A stretch of DNA of 64,000 nt from Megamerina dolium (GCA_963854835.1 OY978525.1:58597855-58661854), one strand, 5' to 3'. Counted from the first letter of the stretch, positions 37,552-48,431 are shown. A program made the numbers and translations. Notes: generated from the sequence alone by a model not told the origin.

Positions 37552-38814
37552 ATGGTAAAGTGGGAGGAAATTCATGAAATTTTGTTGACTGAAAAAGACA
37601 ATTTTACAAAAAGCTACAAATGCTTAAATAAAACCACAAAAGTAAAACAAGAAACTTTGACAAAACACTTACAGACATTATTCGAGGCACTTGAAGGCAT
37701 TAGATGTACCATCAACGTACACAAAGATAAATTCACACCAGAACACAAACAAACCTGCCTAGATATCTTTTGGCAACACATGGACAATTTAGTAAAAATA
37801 CTTGCGTATTACGAATTGGAGAGTACCATACCACACGACATTGATACACCAATAATTTATATCATTGACATCGACAAAACAGAATCAAGCAAAACTGAAG
37901 TAGAAAACCCGATATCCATAATGTCCGAATTCCACTTAGAAATAGCGACCAAAGCTATACCCAGCTTTTCGGGAAATTACAAGGAATTGGAATCATTCCT
38001 TAAAATTGTAGAAATCATTTATCATGGTCTGACTGAAGCCGGCAAAACTGCACTAATCGACTACGTGATATATGTAAAACTAACCCAAACAGTAAGGACT
38101 AATATAACTTCTGTCCAAACACCAACCACATTCCAAGACTTAAAATATTTACTTACTGCAAAATATAAATCCACAAAAACTATCCCACAGATACAAAACC
38201 AACTAACGAACCTATACCAGAGAAACCAAATTATAACAACATTTAGGAACAACATTTTGTCACTAACTGCAGAACTTAACAAACTACAGATATCACAAAT
38301 AGGCAATAGTGCCACCACAGAACAAAAAGCTTTAATTACGCAACTAAATGAACAGTACAGTCTAACCGTATTTAAAAATGGAATAAATGAACAGTACAAA
38401 CAGACAATATTCGCGTCACTGCCAAAAACTTTCGAATCAGCAGTAGATTTAGCTCTCGAACTTGAACAAAATAGTCAAGGCAACAATTCAAGAGTCATGT
38501 TTATTTCTAACAACCACAGGTACAACAACCATACTAATTTCAACCCCAACAATAATGCCCAAATGAGATACGCTAACAACAATAATTTTAGAAACAATCA
38601 TAACAGACCCAATAACTACAATAACAATCGGAACAACTTTAGACCCACAAACAATAACGTCTATCGTAATAACACCAACAATAATAGAAATTACAATAAT
38701 GGCAACAGATATAATAACAACAACAGACAAGTACAACAATACAACAGAAACAGTCGCCAAATAAACATTACTAACCTTCAGGGAAACGTAGGCGACCCGG
38801 AGGACAACAACTAA
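37552..38814 (+). CDS. Gag of the 412/mdg1-like element
   Basis: This intact 420-codon frame from ATG 37552 (MVKWEEIHEILLTEKDN) forms the particle and binds the element RNA. The N-terminal part is helical and charged. The central part (about residues 125-310) has the gypsy-group capsid pattern (IPSFSGNYKELESFLKIVE, then DLKYLLTAKYKSTKTIPQI and FKNGINEQYKQTIFASLP). The tail (about residues 315-405) is dominated by Asn, with Arg and Tyr, and has no Cys knuckle. The Asn-rich tail is likely the RNA-binding part. Its stop codon lies in the loop of a frameshift-stimulating hairpin, and pol overlaps it in the -1 frame. Confidence 0.9.
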   Translation: MVKWEEIHEILLTEKDNFTKSYKCLNKTTKVKQETLTKHLQTLFEALEGIRCTINVHKDKFTPEHKQTCLDIFWQHMDNLVKILAYYELESTIPHDIDTPIIYIIDIDKTESSKTEVENPISIMSEFHLEIATKAIPSFSGNYKELESFLKIVEIIYHGLTEAGKTALIDYVIYVKLTQTVRTNITSVQTPTTFQDLKYLLTAKYKSTKTIPQIQNQLTNLYQRNQIITTFRNNILSLTAELNKLQISQIGNSATTEQKALITQLNEQYSLTVFKNGINEQYKQTIFASLPKTFESAVDLALELEQNSQGNNSRVMFISNNHRYNNHTNFNPNNNAQMRYANNNNFRNNHNRPNNYNNNRNNFRPTNNNVYRNNTNNNRNYNNGNRYNNNNRQVQQYNRNSRQINITNLQGNVGDPEDNN

Positions 38815-41147
38815 ATTCCTCCGGGGTACAAAAAAATATTTACTTGATTACAAAAGATTTGATAAATTTCATTACAATCTACAACACATATTTCAAAACA
38901 CACATGACATTTCTCATAGACACTGGCGCCGACATTTCTATTTGCAAAAATCCATTTAATAACGAATTTGAATATGACAGTAACAACAAATGCAAATTGA
39001 CAGGTATTACTAAAGACGAAATCACTTCAATAAAAACTGGTATTTTAACTTTTGATATAGGAAAAGATAAAACTAGCATCACCTTCCACTTAGTTACAGA
39101 AGATTTTCCGACCTCCACTGATGGAATACTCGGAAGAGACTTCTTAATAGATCACTTGTGTAAAATTGATTATGAAACATTTACATTGACAGCAACAATT
39201 AATAACAGGGAAACAACATTACCACTAGGCACTAAATTTCAACCAAATAACACTTTCGAGATACCACCTAGAACAGAAATAATATTCCCAATAAAACTAA
39301 GCGTAAAAAAAGACAGCGTAATATTAAATCAGGAAATACAACAAGGCGTATTCCTAGCCAATTCAATAGCCCCTGCAAATGGAAATTGTCACATCAAAAT
39401 TATAAACGTAAACAACCACACATCTAAAATTAAAAACATAAAAATTATCACAGAAGATTTAGCAGACTATGATATTATGACTTACCAACATACAAACATT
39501 TACAACACCACACGTTTCAATAAATTAATGAAGGAATTAAACCTAGGAAAATTAGATAAAATTATGGAATCAGAATTACACGACATATTTAGAAAATATC
39601 AATCAATATTTCACTTAGAAGGTGAACAGCTTTCAACCAACACATTTTATACACAAAAACTTAACTTGACAGATAACTCACCAGTATACATAAAAAACTA
39701 TAGACTTCCACATACTCAACAGGAAGAAATTGAGAAACAAACACAAGGCATGATTGAGGATAACATTATTGAACATTCAGTTAGCCCTTACAACTCACCA
39801 TTACTTCTAGTACCAAAGAAAAGTGAAAATGGCAACAAAAAATGGCGATTAGTGGTTGACTATAGAAAACTTAATGACAAAATAATAAACGACAAATTCC
39901 CATTAACACGACTAGAAGACATACTAGATATGCTAGGAAGAGCAAAATACTTCACCACATTAGACATGACAAGTTCATTTCACCAAATCCCATTAGATAA
40001 TGACTCAAGACCTGTTACAGCTTTTTCGACCCAAGGCGGTCATTATCAATTCAAACGATTACCATTTGGATTAAAAATATCCTCTAACAGTTTTCAAAGA
40101 ATGCTAACTATAGCACTCTCTAGCTTAAAATCAGAAGCATTTCTCTACGTTGACGACATTATCGTTTTTGGATGTTCCATACGGCACCACAATCAAAATC
40201 TTTTAAAAGTATTCGAAAAACTAAAGAAATACAATCTGAAACTGAATGCAAGCAAATGCCAATTCCTGAAACCAGAAGTACTTTACCTAGGACATCTAAT
40301 TACAGACAAAGGTGTAAAAACTGACCCAACCAAATGCGAGATAGTACGCAATTACCCAAGACCAACAAACGCAGATGAAACACGAAGATTCATTGCATTT
40401 TGCAATTATTACAGACGATTTATACCAGATTTTGCATCAATAGCAAAATGTCTAAACTCACTATTAAAAAAGGGACAACCTTTCATTTGGTCAGAAGAAT
40501 GTGAAAAAGCATTCAGCACATTAAAAGATAAATTAATTAAACCACCAATCTTACAATACCCTAATTTCGATAAACCCTTTATACTTTCTACTGACGCATC
40601 TGACTTTGCTCTAGGAGCAATATTATTACAAGGTGAAATAGGACATGAGCTACCAATTGCCTATGCAAGTAAAGCATTGCAAAAACACGATATCAATAAA
40701 CCGATAATTGAAAAAGAATTATTAGCTATTCATTGGGGCATAAACCAATTCCGAACTTACCTGTACGGAAAAAAATTTATTGTCGTAACCGACCACAGAC
40801 CATTAGTCTCATTATTTGCACACAAAAACCCATCATCGAAAATGACTAGAAACAGAGTAGACTTATCTGATTATGACTTTGAAATAATCTACAAACAAGG
40901 CAAAATAAACACTAATGCAGATGTACTGTCACGCATTAAAATAGATAGCGACAATTTAAAAGCAATGATACCCACGAGTGAAACAGACATAACAAAAGAA
41001 AAATATATTAACATTTTAACAAGGAGCAAGGCCGCACAAATTAATAATGAAATAACGCATGCATATAAGAAAGATGAAAATTTATTACCCGGGAAACGCA
41101 AGAACGGAAAAACATCTCCTAAGAAGCCTGATCAACTTCATATTTAG
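38775..41147 (+). CDS. Pol (protease, RT, RNase H) of the 412/mdg1-like element
   Basis: Read in the -1 frame from gag, this frame is open for about 790 codons to TAG at 41145-41147. The protease has LIDTGADIS (about 38915). Reverse transcriptase has [38 protein letters not shown] and the catalytic YVDD (about 40150). RNase H has STDASDFALGAIL, the Glu in IEKELLAIHW, and TDHRPLVSLF. It ends soon after NADVLSRIK, where integrase should follow; a frameshift at the end separates the integrase part. No internal stop occurs in protease, RT or RNase H, so these enzymes look functional. Confidence 0.9.
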   Translation, partial: PSGKRRRPGGQQLNSSGVQKNIYLITKDLINFITIYNTYFKTHMTFLIDTGADISICKNPFNNEFEYDSNNKCKLTGITKDEITSIKTGILTFDIGKDKTSITFHLVTEDFPTSTDGILGRDFLIDHLCKIDYETFTLTATINNRETTLPLGTKFQPNNTFEIPPRTEIIFPIKLSVKKDSVILNQEIQQGVFLANSIAPANGNCHIKIINVNNHTSKIKNIKIITEDLADYDIMTYQHTNIYNTTRFNKLMKELNLGKLDKIMESELHDIFRKYQSIFHLEGEQLSTNTFYTQKLNLTDNSPVYIKNYRLPHTQQEEIEKQTQGMIEDNIIEHSVSPYNSPLLLVPKKSENGNKKWRLVVDYRKLNDKIINDKFPLTRLEDILDMLGRAKYFTTLDMTSSFHQIPLDNDSRPVTAFSTQGGHYQFKRLPFGLKISSNSFQRMLTIALSSLKSEAFLYVDDIIVFGCSIRHHNQNLLKVFEKLKKYNLKLNASKCQFLKPEVLYLGHLITDKGVKTDPTKCEIVRNYPRPTNADETRRFIAFCNYYRRFIPDFASIAKCLNSLLKKGQPFIWSEECEKAFSTLKDKLIKPPILQYPNFDKPFILSTDASDFALGAILLQGEIGHELPIAYASKALQKHDINKPIIEKELLAIHWGINQFRTYLYGKKFIVVTDHRPLVSLFAHKNPSSKMTRNRVDLSDYDFEIIYKQGKINTNADVLSRIKIDSDNLKAMIPTSETDITKEKYINILTRSKAAQINNEITHAYKKDENLLPGKRKNGKTSPKKPDQLHI
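38781..38825 (+). promoter_or_regulatory. -1 ribosomal frameshift signal: GGGAAAC plus stem-loop
   Basis: In the gag frame the codons read G-GGA-AAC (38781-38787), a canonical X-XXY-YYZ slippery heptamer. After an 8-nt spacer, CCCGGAGGA (38796-38804) pairs perfectly with TCCTCCGGG (38817-38825) to form a 9-bp GC-rich stem with a 12-nt loop. The gag stop TAA (38812-38814) sits in that loop. The pol frame is open from 38775, so a -1 slip here enters pol. All of this is visible in the sequence; activity is inferred. Confidence 0.85.
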
Positions 41148-42097
41148 GAATGTACATCCTTCATTGACGCTAAAAATTTATATAAATTGAAAATTATTAT
41201 CGATAAAGAAAGTAGTACTACAGTAAAAATTATAAATAATGAAGTGCAAATGACTTGTAGCGATGACTACATAGAAACTACATAGTTCAATGCACAGTTC
41301 ACAGATAAAGGAGCTAGCCTTTGTGAACAAGAATATATATTAAAGAATATAAAAATGAAGGCATTCAAAAAGAAATATAATGAGCTCGAGAAGAATAAAA
41401 GCGGTCCAATAAAAATACTAATATATAAAGCTCCAGTACAAATAAAAAGTACTATAATACAATACAAATTAATTCATGAATTCCACTCCTCTAATACAGC
41501 AGGACATTTAGGAATTAGAAAGACAATTTTGAAGTTAAAACAAAGATATATTTGGAAAAACATGCGACAAATGGTTAAAGAATTCATAAATAATTGCGCA
41601 GCATGTACGCAAAATAAAATAATAAAACACACAAAAGAACCACTTGTAGTACTTGGGTACAATACTACACTTTTGCTTATAACACAACACCACATGTTGA
41701 CACAAACTACTCTCCATACGAATTAGTTTTTGGTAAACTACCAGCACTTCCGAATGATACAATAGAAACAAATAAACATTTTTACAATATTGATAATTAT
41801 GCCGAAGAGTTAAAATTAAGAATAAAAAGGTCACAAGAAATGGCCAGTAAAATAATAAATAATGTGAAAAGAAAAAGAAAACTAGAATATGACAAGAATA
41901 TAAATAAAGCAAGCTTTAAAATAGGAGACCTGGTATATGTAATATATGAAAACAAAAAGAAAAACCAGAGTCCATATCACGGTCCATACAAAATCATAGA
42001 CACAAATGGAGTAAATTCTACTATAGAAATTAATGGTAAAAACAAAAAAATACATAATAACATATTAAAAAAATATTTAGGTACGAAACTAGACTGA
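41148..42097 (+). pseudogene. Integrase remnant of the 412/mdg1-like element, catalytic core deleted
   Basis: After the pol frame ends, another frame carries a linker and the integrase zinc finger (HEFHSSNTAGHLG, then CAACTQNK; 41475-41625), with a stop at 41283. At about 41655 the sequence jumps to a C-terminal part: YSPYELVFGKLPALP (about 41712-41756, the block after the catalytic Glu) and FKIGDLVYV with YHGPYKII (41920-41995), ending at TGA 42095-42097. The whole D-D-E core of about 150 residues is absent. Without it the copy cannot integrate. The zinc finger and the C-terminal domain are in different frames. Confidence 0.85.
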
Positions 42098-42326
42098 AAC
42101 ATTTTAGTTAAGTAGACTTATAATTATAACAAATCAAAAACTATCTACATCTATGTATGTACATTTTACAATAAGCTATAATTACAAATATATTAAACAC
42201 CATAATGTTAGCCAATAAGCACTAAAAAAAAAAATTTTAATATAACCACACAACACGACTCCAAGAACCACCGCCATACGGGAAAAATTATTCCATTTTC
42301 TCAAAGAAAATAAATAATTTTTTCTT

Positions 42327-42337
42327 GAGGGCAAGGG
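42327..42337 (+). other. Polypurine tract
   Basis: GAGGGCAAGGG directly before the TGTAGTGACC start of the LTR is the expected plus-strand primer. The interval 42098-42326 is AT-rich 3' untranslated sequence. Confidence 0.65.
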
Positions 42338-42841
42338 TGTAGTGACCTAAGCAACAATGTATGCACAAAGTATTACATAAAGTGATATACAAAATAATGC
42401 ACAAAATAATATACAAAGCAGTGCACAAAGCAATATGAAATAATGACACTGCATATCCACGCTTACACTTAGTGAGCAAACGTTGGTTTACATTTCAAAT
42501 GTTCTTTTCGGTTATGCTATACAAAGTCGACATCCATGCTGCTGCTGTGTCAGCAACTATTGGAATCGAAGTCACTTTAGTTTACAAAATTGTTTGTTTA
42601 CATTTTTACTTAGTGCAAAGTCCAATTTGCTGCTTGGTCTGCAATTTTTGGGAATCGAAGTTGCCCAAATATGAGTATAAATAAGACTACAAATGTTCAA
42701 TAAAGTTAATTGCTAACTTGACTTCAAACTTGACTTATCGTTTTCAATTCGTATTCCGGCTGGCCTAAGCTAGCCTAAAGATTAGCAGAGTTGCACTGCT
42801 GTTAAATCCAAGGCAACAAGCACACAAAACATTACACTACA
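42338..42841 (+). repeat. 3' LTR of the 412/mdg1-like element
   Basis: It begins TGTAGTGACC after the purine tract and probably ends at TTACACTACA (about 42841), giving TG...CA ends of about 504 bp. An AATAAA (in TTCAATAAAGTT) lies at about 42699. It contains repeats of ACAAARYAATRY in its first 100 bases. No second copy is in the window, so the right edge is approximate. Confidence 0.65.
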
Positions 42842-42939
42842 CTTTTCACACACTAGAAGTCTGAACCTTACACCAGATTTTAGCAGCTCATAATACAGCA
42901 CACCCTTCTGATCCTACCAAATACAGATCATTACCTTCG

Positions 42940-43471
42940 TGCCATGGATATTCGGCTTTGCTGTTGATTTGGCTGGTTAGCCGGATTTCACATATGATTT
43001 TTTGCGCTTGGGGTTGTCATAATGGATCCATTGCAAAAATAACTTTTTTATGGCGTTCAGCAGCATTTCGGACATGCAAAATTGCCTTGCAACGACTCTC
43101 GGCTCCAATTCATGTGGCACCCAATTTCCTTGCTTTTGAATATACCCGGCTGCTTTTAAACATTTTGAAATGGCTGCTTGAGTGACTCCTAAAGATTCTG
43201 CAAGCTCTCCTTGTGTTTGGCAACAATCTTCATCGAGTAATGCTTCCAGTTCTTATCTTCAATCTTTTTTGGCTGCCCAGGACGTTCTTCGTTTTCAAAG
43301 ACAAATTTACCACTTTCGTGCAAACCACATTTGGCACGATTGCTCAGCTAGAGCATGTTCATCATAAACTTCCACCAAAATACGATGACTTTCGGCAGTA
43401 GTTTTCTGCATATTAAAGTAATGAAGAAGAATTTCCCGCAAAAACACTCTTTCAGGCACAAAGTTCGACAT
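42940..43471 (-). pseudogene. mariner transposase relic (mauritiana-like), N-terminal half
   Basis: The minus-strand frame from ATG 43471 begins MSNFVPERVFLREILLHYF, with the mariner signature QKTTAESHRILVEVY. After frame damage follow ELEALLDEDCCQTQGELAES and GVTQAAISKCLKAAG, then the WVPHEL motif near 43110 and WIHYDNPKRKKSY near 43000-43030. The first catalytic Asp region (TGDEKW) is damaged and the rest of the catalytic domain is missing. The WVPHEL motif is diagnostic for true mariners, so this is distinct from the DD41D copies. Confidence 0.8.
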
Positions 43472-43475
43472 ATTT

Positions 43476-44472
43476 GAGTGAAAAAAAATTATTGTTATTT
43501 ACGCTTCAAATGAATGACATATACTGAGAAAGACCCACAATGGCAGTAGCTTTCCAACGCATGTGAGGAATATTGGAACGATGGAATAATAATCGTGCCA
43601 CACAAATAATTGGCAGGCGTTACGTTCGAAATTCTTTTAGGGAATTTCAAACAATCACGTTACGCCATCTCTTAGCAAACCGCACGAATTAAGTTATAGA
43701 TCCAATACAATGGCCATATTGACACGTCTTTTGATAATTTAGATGTATAGATGTAGATATTTTAATATAATCATCAGCAATACAAATATAATTTCACCAT
43801 AAATAACATAAATTTCAGAACACGCATTTTCTGTTGATTCCGAAAGAAACGATGTTTTATAATAATAAAAGACGTGCATGTGTTTTTCAGTAAATTTTGA
43901 GGAGAGCAAAAAAACTGGAATTTTTCAGAGTATTTCTAGTACTATGAGCACATAGGTATTTTTGATTACTTCTAAACCAAAAGAGATATAAAAATCGGCA
44001 AATGCAGAAATTTGCTCATATTGGAACGAGACGCCTCTCACTAGAGATGAACAATGACAGTATTATATTTATGTATTATCAGCATATTGCTGTCATAGCC
44101 TAGGTGTGCTAACTTATATATTTACATTTGTTTATATTTTTGTTTTGGTTCCAGTATCAAGTGAAAACAAAGTAACTTTACAAGATATGGCCCCAACATT
44201 ACACTTACTTTGTTCATGAATCACTTAGGCAATAATGAACACGGTGAGACAGTCTGAAATAGCTGGGAAGTCTTATAGTGGAGGTTGTAGGTGTGGTCGA
44301 GTAAAACAAAACTGCATACTTGGAAGTTGCGGGACCGGTTAGGAAATAAAAATCGGTAATAATTTTACCTCCTCAATAGTAGATGATGTATTAAATGTGA
44401 TATTAATTAGTAAAAGTTTGAATTGTTTAAAAATTTTTTATTTTCTACTTCTAATAAACAATTCTTGTATTA
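43476..44472. other. AT-rich sequence without a recognisable gene
   Basis: Nothing was identified. The first 60 bases may be the 5' untranslated end of the mariner relic. A short plus-strand frame near 44235-44330 has no recognisable features. Confidence 0.4.
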
Positions 44473-44474
44473 TA

Positions 44475-45769
44475 ATGGGTTATCCATTTTGCGGTTTCAA
44501 AAGTAAATGTAAATAAAACACATATAAAATATTTTTTATCATGATATTTCTTTTTTATTATATAGTTTGAACGATGACATTATGTGTGAAATACTACATC
44601 ATTTAAATGACCACCACGCGAATTGTTGCAAGCATCGATTCTTTTGAGGTAATTTTCGACCACTTTTTGACACATATTGGGCGGTATCTCAGCCATAACG
44701 TGACGAATGTTGGTTTTGAGGTGCTCAAGAGTTAAAGGTTTATCTGCATAAACACGGTCTTTCGCGTAGCCCCACAAAAAAAGTCAAGCAGTGTCAAATC
44801 GCATGATCTTGGTGGCCACTTGATATCGCCACGACGAGAAATTACGCGGCCAGAAAATTTCTCTTGCAATAAAGCCATATTCGCTCGAGTTGTGTGGCAT
44901 GTGGCACCGTCTTGTTGAAACCACATATTCTCTAAGTCGTATTCTTCAATAGCAGGCAAAAAAAGTCGGTTATCATATGACCATAACGCTCCGAATAGAC
45001 GGTGACAGTCGTTCCATCGTCGTTTTCGAAGAAGTAAGGTCCAATCACACCTCCGGACCAAAGAGCGCACCAAGCAGTGACTTTTTGTGGATGTAGTGGC
45101 CTCTCTTCAATTACTTGAGGATTCTCAGAACCCCAAATACGACAATTTTGTTTGTTAACATACCTACCGAGTGAGAAATGTGCTTCGTCGCTGAAGAAAA
45201 TTTTGTTCGCCGTCCACCGCCTGTTGTTCAAGCACCCATTCGACGTATCTACGACGTTGTGAATGGTCAGCTGTCTTCAGTTGTTGTGTGAGCTGGATTT
45301 TATATGGATGTAGGTGTAGATCCAAATGCAAAATACGCCATAATGTGCCGTAAGACAGTCCTAATTCCTGAGAACGACGAGGAATCGACACATTCGGGTC
45401 TTCGGCAACACTTTCACTTACAGCAGCGATATTTTCGGTGGTACGAGCGAAACGATGATGCACAGGCCTTACAATATCTGTAACCGATCCAGTCTCTTCA
45501 TATTTCTTCACAATTTTGCCAATTGCTTGCGTAGTTGGACGATTGTGTAAACCATAATCTCCTCTTAAAGCACGATATGTGGCTGTGGCAGAATCACCAT
45601 TTTTGTAGTAGGTTTTTACAATTTTAATGCGTTGTGCGATAGTTAAGCGATCCATTTTCGCAAATGTCAGACTTTGAACTGAAAAAGAAAGAAATTGTTT
45701 TAACAACTCAGTTTGATAGATGTCGAATTCTAGCCCTATACTTTTGAAACCGCGAAATGGATAACCCTT
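44475..45769 (-). mobile_element. DD41D mariner, copy 2 (full length, 1295 bp)
   Basis: Terminal inverted repeats of about 29 bp (right end inward: AAGGGTTATCCATTTCGCGG) are flanked by TA at 44473-44474 and 45770-45771. The length is typical of mariners. The single gene is on the minus strand and carries frameshifts. This copy preserves the uninterrupted sequence at the site where the LTR element inserted in copy 1. Confidence 0.93.
44580..45655 (-). pseudogene. DD41D mariner transposase, copy 2 (frameshifted)
   Basis: From ATG 45655 (MDRLTIAQRIKIVKTYYKNG) the frame holds both helix-turn-helix regions and reaches EWVLEQQAVDG. An 8-nt deletion near 45208 (copies 1 and 3 have CGAAAAAT here) then shifts it. 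The catalytic domain continues in other frames: SDEAHFSLGRYVNKQNC, LENMWFQQDGATCHTTR and a third Asp in the DLTLLDFF/TPLDFF position. Between the second and third Asp there are 41 residues, hence DD41D. The end block is RIDACNNSRGGHLNDVVFH. The DD41D mariners were described in tephritid flies as the rosa group, which is established knowledge used here from memory. Confidence 0.88.
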
Positions 45770-45892
45770 TATAGTAAAACTTTCATATAAGTTGTTTTGA
45801 GGAGGTACTGGTTTGCACCACCTTTCACAACTTTATTGTTAATCTAACGAAAAACGAATGTGTAAAATACAATTTGTATACAGTACAATATA

Positions 45893-47543
45893 CAGTGGCT
45901 CCCAGCTTATTTCGTACAGTGACAGTTTAAAAATTGCTGCAGTCGTAATTCCTAATATAGCAAAAATTTGAACAAAATATAAATGCCATTTTAGAAAGGA
46001 AGGTTTGTTTTTTATTTTCCAAAATTTACTTTTTCAAAATTTTAGTGTTTGACACTATAAAAAAATAAAATAAGAAAAAAATAGGAAAATTCATGTCACA
46101 GCTTATTTCGTACAGTCTCTTTAAGTTCAAACTAAAAACAAAGTAAGTTGATTTTAATATTTAGTTGACATCCCTTAGCGTTAATGACAGCCTGGAGTCT
46201 ATTTGGCATTGAATCCACCAATTTTTGAGTGATGTCTGGTGTGATTTTTTTCCATTCTTCCATCAGTACCTTCTTTAGGTCTTGCTTATTAGAAATCTTG
46301 TGTGTTCTTATTTTATTGTCCAAAATAGACCAAAGATTTTCAATCACATTCATGTCAGGTGACTGTGGTGGTGGAGACATCAAGTGTGGGCAGTTCCAAA
46401 TAAGCCAAGATTGCACAATCCCAGATTTATGTTTTGGGTCATTATCTTGGTAGTACCGAAATTCTTCCCGCAAACCCAGTTTGTCTGCACTTTGAAGTAA
46501 ATTGTTTTTCAGAATCTCGAGGTACTTCATTTTGTCCATTGTTTCCTCAATAAAAACCAATTCACCTACTCCGGCTGCTGACATACAGGCCCAAACCATT
46601 ACGCTACCGCCACCATGCTTCACTGTGGGCTTAAGGTTCTCCTTGTTTAGCTCGGTATTCGCTTTACGCCAAACATATGACATTCCGTCCGAGCCAAAAA
46701 TATTAAACTTAGACTCATCCGCGAAAATAACGGTATTCCAGAACGCAGGAGTATTAATAATATGCTCTTTGGCGAAGTCAAGTCGGCGTTGTATATTCAT
46801 TTTCGAAATGAATGGTTTCTTTCGGGCTACTCGACCGTTCAAGTCATGATTGCGCAGCACACGTCGGACAGTTTCAGCACTGGATGATTTTCCTATTTCA
46901 CGCTGAACCTCTGCAGCCAACTTCGGAGCGGATAACTTTGGATTTTTCTTAATTTTTCGTACAATATAACGCTCGTCTGAAGCGTTGAAAATCTTATTAG
47001 GTGCTTCTCTGCCCTTGTTCTCCAACCGATTTTCGCGAACGAAGCGTTGAATGATGTATTGGACAGTTGAGGCACTTAAATTTGTCATTTCAGCAATTTT
47101 TCGCACACTCTGACCTTTCCTAAAATAGTTAATTACCAGTTTACGCTGTTCCATCGTTGTACGACGACCCATAACGCTAAATGTTTAATTTACAGCACTT
47201 TAACTATTTAAAATAATAATAATAAAAATTGTTATAATAGTTAAAAAGGTCCAAAAACTCATACAATTCAAAAAAACTTTGTAACTGCGCGGCAGAATGA
47301 AACTTACTTACATTGAAGTTTGTGTACGAAATAAGATGTGAGCTGAAAATCAGCTGATCAATAGTTTTTCTCTCTTGCATGACAAAAAGAACAATTTTTG
47401 GGGTTCCCCGTTTTCTTATTAGGTTTACTAAACACATACATAGACATCTACATTCAAAACTTATTGATAAGTTTTTTAGTTTCGATGTTACAGCCATGTA
47501 CATAAAAATATATACACTGTACGAAATAAGCTGTGAGCCACTG
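45893..47543 (-). mobile_element. Tc1-like transposon, copy 2 (complete, IR/DR ends)
   Basis: 1651 bp, the same length as copy 1, with the same terminal and inner repeats, flanked by TA (45891-45892 and 47544-47545). Here it lies in ordinary sequence rather than a (TA)n array. I noted only about ten single-base differences from copy 1 along the whole length, so the two copies are probably over 99 percent identical. Confidence 0.94.
46132..47172 (-). CDS. Tc1-like transposase, copy 2, intact (DD34E)
   Basis: An intact 346-codon frame from ATG 47172, identical to copy 1 (26337-27377) except residue 16 (Tyr for His) and residue 117 (Arg for Gln). Catalytic residues D152, D243 and E278 and the glycine-rich GGGSVMVWACMS block are conserved. 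The other nucleotide differences noted in the gene are silent. Two intact copies 20 kb apart with matching ends make current or recent activity plausible. Confidence 0.95.
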   Translation of the reverse strand: MGRRTTMEQRKLVINYFRKGQSVRKIAEMTNLSASTVQYIIQRFVRENRLENKGREAPNKIFNASDERYIVRKIKKNPKLSAPKLAAEVQREIGKSSSAETVRRVLRNHDLNGRVARKKPFISKMNIQRRLDFAKEHIINTPAFWNTVIFADESKFNIFGSDGMSYVWRKANTELNKENLKPTVKHGGGSVMVWACMSAAGVGELVFIEETMDKMKYLEILKNNLLQSADKLGLREEFRYYQDNDPKHKSGIVQSWLIWNCPHLMSPPPQSPDMNVIENLWSILDNKIRTHKISNKQDLKKVLMEEWKKITPDITQKLVDSMPNRLQAVINAKGCQLNIKINLLCF

Positions 47544-47545
47544 TA

Positions 47546-47802
47546 TATTCTTAGTACTAGAACCAGTGAAAAAGATGACAGTCTTGTGATGATAACGACA
47601 AGGTGAGAATCAAAACAGATGATTATTTAGTACTACTTGGTAATACCGATAGATAACTATCTAAGCTAAAGACACATAGAAACTGAAGTTGAGAAACAAA
47701 ACGATTCCAGCTTGCTACTCTGGACATAAGTTTTTATCATCTAAAGCACAGCTACTTGAAATGGAGTTGTTCTTAACAGTTGTTATAATTAGTGTATGAT
47801 CG
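47546..47802. other. No gene seen
   Basis: About 250 bases of ordinary AT-rich sequence between the Tc1-like element and the RTE mosaic; nothing recognised. Confidence 0.4.
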
Positions 47803-48063
47803 TTGGTAGTATGGTGGTGTTTTCGTAAGGTAACGTGTCTAACTGCCCCAACCTGGTGGGACTAGCGTAGTTGTTGTTGAAATCATCGCAAGTCAGCTCA
47901 CTGGACGTCATGTAATTTATTATGTAGCTAGTTCTCTTTGCTATGTGATATCGCCTTAATTTTAGTAAAGGGGTCCTCCATGTAGTGACCACCGAGGAAC
48001 GTCTTCCTGGCAGCAGTCGGCATTAAGGCAAAATTCATCATCATCAGCCTAATGTGTGCCCAT
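47803..48063 (+). pseudogene. RTE 5'UTR fragment with internal deletion
   Basis: GGTGGTGTTTTCGYAAGGTAAC, TCATCGCAAGTCARCTCACTGG and GACCACCGAGSAACGTC match the leader at 24880-25075. Near 48015 the sequence jumps into the endonuclease coding region (GCATTAAGGCAAAATTC... then ATGTGTGCCCATAC, compare 25518-25562). The stretch between has been deleted. The fragment carries no usable frame. Confidence 0.75.
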
Positions 48064-48182
48064 ACCGTGCATCGACCAGTGGAAATAAATCGAAGATTTT
48101 GTGTAATCGATTTTGATGACTGTGGTATCATTTTACAGGTAATAGTTAAACTGAATAAAATTCAAACAACAATTTGCAAAAA
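48064..48182 (+). repeat. Dispersed repeat family B, copy 1
   Basis: AGTGGAAATAAATCGAARATTT, CGATTTTGATGA, TGGTATCATTTTACAG and CTGAATAAA are shared with 52353-52470. Both copies directly follow RTE-derived sequence. No coding capacity is seen. Confidence 0.7.
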
Positions 48183-48431
48183 AACCTCATAATGGGCTCA
48201 TCACCATAGCTCGTCAGATTCTACCAACTTTCTTAAAAATAAAATGAGTGTTATAATTTTAGTGCATAATGGCGACAATCATAGCATCCCAATAGAATCG
48301 GATATAATTTTGCACAAAATAGATATCCAGGAAATAGCAATAGGATAGGAATAGAAATGTACTCATATTAATGAAAGACAACTTGAACACTTGTAAACAA
48401 TCAAGTAGATACATTAGTAATTAAATTAAAA

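Larger units (their letters stand above)
37068..42841 (+). mobile_element. 412/mdg1-like LTR retrotransposon, 5'-truncated
   Basis: Order is: short ORFs, gag, pol (protease, RT, RNase H, part of integrase), purine tract and a 3' LTR. The sequence begins in the leader directly beside the right TA of mariner copy 1; no 5' LTR or primer site is found, and sequence left of that mariner does not match. The RT is closest by pattern to the 412/mdg1 lineage (KNYRLPHTQQEEIEKQ and SPYNSPLLLVPKK blocks). There is no env. The integrase core is deleted. Confidence 0.85.
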
